Shown piece after piece: positions 61,168-64,000 of a stretch of DNA of 64,000 nucleotides. Position 1 is the first letter of the stretch. Each line of letters starts with the position of its first letter. Both the position numbers and the translations under genes were made by a program. Location: the NCBI GenBank assembly GCA_035489435.1, contig DATHKG010000166.1, one strand, 5' to 3'. Below the pieces are notes generated by a model. That model saw only the letters and a program-made list of their open reading frames with translations. It had not been told where the DNA came from and did no database searches. Source of the DNA: DATHKG01 sp035489435 (GTDB lineage: Bacteria > Bacteroidota > Bacteroidia > Chitinophagales > Chitinophagaceae).

Positions 61168-61818
61168 TTAATTACCAAAAACGTTGTTCGCGAACCTCTT
61201 TGCAGTTGTAGGCTCTTTCAGCAACTTTGGAACGTCCTTGTCTATCTCAGCCAGCTCGTCTTTTTTTAAGCCATCATAAATTTTCCGGACCTTTCCGTTT
61301 TTATCAACCAGGGCAATAAATTGAGTGTGAAGAAATTGCTGATCTATATTTCCGCCATTGTTTTGAGGATCATCCAGCAAATAACTCATTCTCGCTGCTG
61401 TATAAAGACTGTCTTTGCGACCTGTTAAAAACCACCATTTTTTTGTGTCGACTTGTAGTGAATCTGCATATTGTTTTATTCGTGCAACACTATCAGTAGC
61501 CGGATCACAGGTATGGGAGAGAATCACGAAATTGGGTTCGTTCCTGAACTTCTCATAAACAACTTTCATATTCGTGTTCATGATAGGACAGATACTTTTG
61601 CAGGTAGTAAAGAAAAACTCTGCGAGATAAACTTTTCCATAAACATCTCTTTCCGAGATCTGTTTTCCGTCCTGGTTTATAAAGGTAAACGGTCGTACAG
61701 TGCTCTGAACCGGCAGTTTCACATCTCCATAGCCAGGAATCATCCGGGTCATCACAAAATAAAATCCTACCGCCAGGACGGCGAAAAAGGCGATGTATGC
61801 TAGAAATCTCTTACTCAT
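61168..61818 (-). CDS. SCO1/SenC-family copper chaperone for cytochrome oxidase
   Basis: The 216-residue protein has an N-terminal membrane anchor (about 5-25) and a thioredoxin-fold domain with the copper ligands Cys73-x3-Cys77 in TTCKSICPIM and His164 in QFLHTQF. It inserts copper into the CuA site of cytochrome c oxidase in family members. TAACTTTG on the minus strand at 61834-61841 is a good promoter 15 bases upstream. It ends 24 bases before the Fur-family gene start. Confidence 0.93.
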   Translation of the reverse strand: MSKRFLAYIAFFAVLAVGFYFVMTRMIPGYGDVKLPVQSTVRPFTFINQDGKQISERDVYGKVYLAEFFFTTCKSICPIMNTNMKVVYEKFRNEPNFVILSHTCDPATDSVARIKQYADSLQVDTKKWWFLTGRKDSLYTAARMSYLLDDPQNNGGNIDQQFLHTQFIALVDKNGKVRKIYDGLKKDELAEIDKDVPKLLKEPTTAKRFANNVFGN

Positions 61819-61833
61819 ATCAGTTTATTGGCG

Positions 61834-61841
61834 CAAAGTTA
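61834..61841 (-). promoter_or_regulatory. Promoter -7 element of SCO gene
   Basis: CAAAGTTA on the plus strand reads TAACTTTG on the minus strand, an exact TAnnTTTG match, 15 bases before the SCO start. Confidence 0.65.
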
Positions 61842-61894
61842 CAACGTGCCTGCAGCATAAAAAGTGCATTTAACGAATCTACTAACAAATCATT

Positions 61895-61909
61895 TGCAAC
61901 TTAGTTGCA
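61895..61909 (+). promoter_or_regulatory. Palindromic operator in the MerC-gene promoter
   Basis: TGCAAC-TTA-GTTGCA is a perfect 6-bp inverted repeat with a 3-base spacer. It overlaps the -33 position of the promoter whose -7 element is TATATTTG at 61929-61936. Such short palindromes suit a Fur/Zur-type dimer; the nearby Fur-family gene is the obvious candidate regulator (inference). Confidence 0.6.
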
Positions 61910-61928
61910 GTTGTGGCGATATTTCGAT

Positions 61929-61936
61929 TATATTTG
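61929..61936 (+). promoter_or_regulatory. Promoter -7 element of MerC-type gene
   Basis: TATATTTG, an exact TAnnTTTG match, five bases before the start codon; a TTG at 61905-61907 inside the palindrome is the likely -33 core. The transcript would be nearly leaderless. Confidence 0.65.
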
Positions 61937-61941
61937 CAGTC

Positions 61942-62334
61942 ATGAATTTTCGATTCAACTGGGATGCAATGGGAGTGGCCACTTCATTAGCATGTGCGAT
62001 ACATTGTGCAGTGTTGCCGCTTGTGCTGACCAGTTTGCCGGTTTTTGGGATAAATATTATAGAGAATATGAATTTCGAGTACTTTATGATCTTTCTTGCC
62101 GCTGGTATCGGAAGTTATTCCTTGTTGCATGGCTTCAGGAAACACCATCACAGCTTTTTTCCCCTTATTATTTTCCTTGTTGGTATTGGCTTCCTGTTCG
62201 CAAAACAGGTTTGGCACGATTTCGAGTATTGGCTTTTACCGATAGCCGTGGTGTTTATTATTGTTGCCCATTTGTTGAATTACCGGGCCTGCCGCATACA
62301 TGACCATGCGCACAAGGAAGACTGCGATCACTAA
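61942..62334 (+). CDS. MerC-domain membrane protein
   Basis: From ATG 61942 (an upstream frame is rejected) the 130-residue protein has four membrane segments and a Cys pair in SLACAIHCAVLP (Cys18, Cys22) in the first helix, the metal-binding pattern of MerC-type transporters, plus a His/Cys-rich tail (ACRIHDHAHKEDCDH). In mercury operons MerC moves Hg(II); in Bacteroidota such stand-alone copies may carry other metals. It has its own promoter with an operator palindrome and is followed by nfu. Confidence 0.88.
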   Translation: MNFRFNWDAMGVATSLACAIHCAVLPLVLTSLPVFGINIIENMNFEYFMIFLAAGIGSYSLLHGFRKHHHSFFPLIIFLVGIGFLFAKQVWHDFEYWLLPIAVVFIIVAHLLNYRACRIHDHAHKEDCDH

Positions 62335-62384
62335 AAGATTTGTTTACATTTCAAAAAACCCAACCAAAAAGCCACAAACTGTGT

Positions 62385-62392
62385 TATTTTTG
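62385..62392 (+). promoter_or_regulatory. Promoter -7 element of nfu
   Basis: TATTTTTG, exact TAnnTTTG match, 17 bases before ATG 62410. Confidence 0.6.
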
Positions 62393-62409
62393 TAATTAAA
62401 TTCGTGAGT

Positions 62410-63006
62410 ATGATCAAAACAGGAAATCCTGTCATCAGTATATATACCGAGATGACGCCCAACCCGGAAACAATGAAATTTGTTGCAAACAAACTTCTAT
62501 ATCCCGGAAAAAGCATTGATTTCGCGGAAATCAGTAGCGCAAAACCATCTCCACTTGCAACAGAACTATTCGGTTTTCCATTTATAAGAGCAGTGTTCAT
62601 CGCCAGCAATTTTGTGACTTTGACAAAAACCAATGAAACAGAGTGGAACGATGTGGTACCTGTTATCCGCCAGTTTTTGAAAGAATACCTGGAAGAAAAC
62701 AAACCTGTTGTAAACGAAGATGAGGTTGCAACAATGAAACAGGAAAGTTCCAATACTGTTGCAGCAGATGACGACGATGTTGTAAAACGCATCAAGGAGT
62801 TGCTCGAAAATTACGTGAAACCTGCGGTTGAAATGGACGGCGGTGCTATCCAGTTCAAAAGTTACAATGACGGGGTAGTAAACCTGATGCTGCAAGGCAG
62901 CTGCAGTGGTTGTCCTTCCTCTATGATTACCCTGAAAGCGGGAATTGAAGGAATGATGAAAAGAATGATTCCCGAAGTATCTGAAGTAGTTGCGGAAGCA
63001 GAATAA
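62410..63006 (+). CDS. NifU/Nfu-like iron-sulfur scaffold protein
   Basis: The 198-residue protein joins an Nfu N-terminal domain (about 8-95, IYTEMTPNPETMKFVANKLLYPG) with a NifU C-terminal domain (about 120-195) carrying the cluster-binding Cys-x2-Cys in GSCSGCPSSMITL. A GTG two codons earlier is possible; ATG 62410 is preferred. It hands Fe-S clusters to target enzymes. A TATTTTTG promoter precedes it and a hairpin terminator follows at 63027. Confidence 0.93.
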   Translation: MIKTGNPVISIYTEMTPNPETMKFVANKLLYPGKSIDFAEISSAKPSPLATELFGFPFIRAVFIASNFVTLTKTNETEWNDVVPVIRQFLKEYLEENKPVVNEDEVATMKQESSNTVAADDDDVVKRIKELLENYVKPAVEMDGGAIQFKSYNDGVVNLMLQGSCSGCPSSMITLKAGIEGMMKRMIPEVSEVVAEAE

Positions 63007-63026
63007 CAAATTCATTTTATTATACT

Positions 63027-63055
63027 AAACCTTCCTGACCGGAAGGTTTTTTTTT
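63027..63055 (+). terminator. Terminator of nfu
   Basis: AAACCTTCC (63027-63035) / GGAAGGTTT (63041-63049), loop TGACC, T-run to 63055, five bases before the pnuC start. Confidence 0.85.
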
Positions 63056-63060
63056 ATGAT

Positions 63061-63702
63061 ATGCAGGAAATCTTTCGTTTATTTTTGGAGGGCCTTCAAA
63101 AAACAACCTGGCTGGAATTTATTGCCGTTTTTTTTGGGATAGCAAGCGTTGTTTTTTCCCGTATGGAAAATATTCTCGTTTACCCTACCGGTCTGATAAA
63201 TACCATTCTTTATACTTATTTCTGTTTGTTCTGGTGGAATCTTTACGCTGAAGCCAGCCTGAATTTTTATTATACAGTGATGAGTATTTATGGTTGGATA
63301 CTCTGGGCCAAAACAAGGAATAACGGTAAAGAACATGTACTAAAGATTACAAAGTGCAGCCCGGAAGAATGGAAACAGTCCATAATTTTTTTCAGCGCTT
63401 GCTGGGCTTTACTGTACCTGGTGCTCAGGACATTTACAAATAGTGATGTGCCGGTTGCCGATTCATTTGCTTCGGCATCGGCATATACGGGGATGTGGCT
63501 GATGGCTAAGAAAAAACTTGAAAACTGGATTTGGTGGATACTTACGAATATTGCTTCCATCCCACTATATTTTTACAAACATGCAGTGTTTACAAGTTTT
63601 CAGTTCCTGGTGTTACTTGTACTTGCAATTATGGGCTATATAACCTGGAACCAAAAGATTAAACGGTCGGAAAATCTGAGATGGAAACAAAACGAATTGT
63701 GA
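63061..63702 (+). CDS. pnuC: Nicotinamide riboside transporter PnuC
   Basis: The 213-residue hydrophobic protein has about seven membrane segments and PnuC signatures: WLEFIAVFFGIASVVFSRMENILVYPTGLIN near the N-terminus and FYYTVMSIYGWILW. Family members import nicotinamide riboside by facilitated diffusion coupled to intracellular phosphorylation. It overlaps the start of the nadR-like kinase gene by 22 bases, which fits that coupling. Confidence 0.92.
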   Translation: MQEIFRLFLEGLQKTTWLEFIAVFFGIASVVFSRMENILVYPTGLINTILYTYFCLFWWNLYAEASLNFYYTVMSIYGWILWAKTRNNGKEHVLKITKCSPEEWKQSIIFFSACWALLYLVLRTFTNSDVPVADSFASASAYTGMWLMAKKKLENWIWWILTNIASIPLYFYKHAVFTSFQFLVLLVLAIMGYITWNQKIKRSENLRWKQNEL

Positions 63703-64000
63703 TTTTAGGGCCGGAGTCGACCGGAAAAACTACTCTTTCGACAGAGCTTGCGCAGCATTATAATACGGAATGGGTGCCGGAGTTCGCACGAGGCTTTCTC
63801 CTTAGCCATGGCATGAATTACGACTATGATGATTTGTTAACCATTGCGAAAGGCCAGCTAGCACACGAGATAGAAACTGAAAAGGAAATACTTCAGGATC
63901 CCGGGAACAAGGATAAGCTCTTGTTTATTGATACCAATATGTATGTAATGCAGGTATGGTGCGAGTTCGTATTCCAGAAATGTCATGCCTGGATACTTGA
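63681..64000 (+). CDS. NadR-like nicotinamide riboside kinase/AAA ATPase, partial at window end
   Basis: ATG at 63681 starts a frame open to the window edge (106 codons). It has a Walker A motif GPESTGKTT (10-18) and the segment EWVPEFARGFL, as in the ribosylnicotinamide kinase domain of NadR. Starting inside the last codons of pnuC, it should phosphorylate imported nicotinamide riboside to NMN. Whether the full-length protein also has an adenylyltransferase domain cannot be seen. Confidence 0.85.
   Translation, partial: METKRIVILGPESTGKTTLSTELAQHYNTEWVPEFARGFLLSHGMNYDYDDLLTIAKGQLAHEIETEKEILQDPGNKDKLLFIDTNMYVMQVWCEFVFQKCHAWIL

Noticed and set aside
1..64000. CRISPR array, insertion sequence or rRNA operon
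   Set aside because: No direct-repeat/spacer pattern, transposase frame or rRNA sequence was seen in the window.

Overview
The window reads as a chromosomal segment of a Bacteroidota bacterium, most likely a member of the Chitinophagaceae or a close relative. The evidence is a SusC/SusD pair, several TonB-dependent receptors, a type IX secretion sorting domain, Bacteroidota families (DUF2480, DUF5606), a flexirubin-type pigment locus, promoters of the TTTG / TAnnTTTG type, and few Shine-Dalgarno sequences. No plasmid, phage, insertion-sequence or CRISPR hallmark was seen. Genus and species cannot be fixed from the sequence.

Layout. Positions 1-9039 hold the edge of an aryl-polyene/dialkylresorcinol (flexirubin-type) cluster: a divergent partial aromatic amino acid ammonia-lyase, then a tightly packed operon with a secreted unknown, darA, darB, a small unknown, a BtrH-like acyltransferase, an ABC exporter (ATPase and permease), an acyl carrier protein, a ketosynthase and its chain-length-factor partner. 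Positions 9167-12383 hold two BON-type proteins and a two-component system. Positions 12390-18242 (minus strand) are a heme-type uptake locus: TonB receptor, binding lipoprotein, permease and ATPase. Positions 18584-30754 hold a secreted unknown, SusC/SusD and two tandem secreted BNR/VPS10-like proteins of more than 1000 residues. Positions 31040-33963 are a second TonB receptor with a PepSY protein. A tRNA-Lys and nadA follow.

The noncoding interval 35603-36205, between divergent nadA and a PpiD-type foldase gene, carries a cluster of DnaA-box-like nonamers and is a candidate replication origin. Beyond it lie DUF2480, corA, uvrB and polA, a very Asn/Arg-rich secreted protein, and a three-gene minus-strand operon of tail-fibre-like secreted proteins plus a T9SS-sorted protein. 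Next are a DsbA-like protein, an ECF sigma/anti-sigma/CpxP-like stress operon, DUF5606, an M3 peptidase, a Fur-family regulator, SCO, a MerC-type membrane protein with a palindromic operator in its promoter, Nfu, and the NAD-salvage pair pnuC/nadR-like, the last cut by the window end.

The least explained items are the origin-like region, the BtrH-like enzyme in the pigment operon, the fibre operon, a possible small RNA near 60.5 kb, and two unusual repeats: inverted heptamer blocks at 46.2-46.4 kb and a nested palindrome at 58.6 kb. All calls are from reading the sequence; no database search was made.
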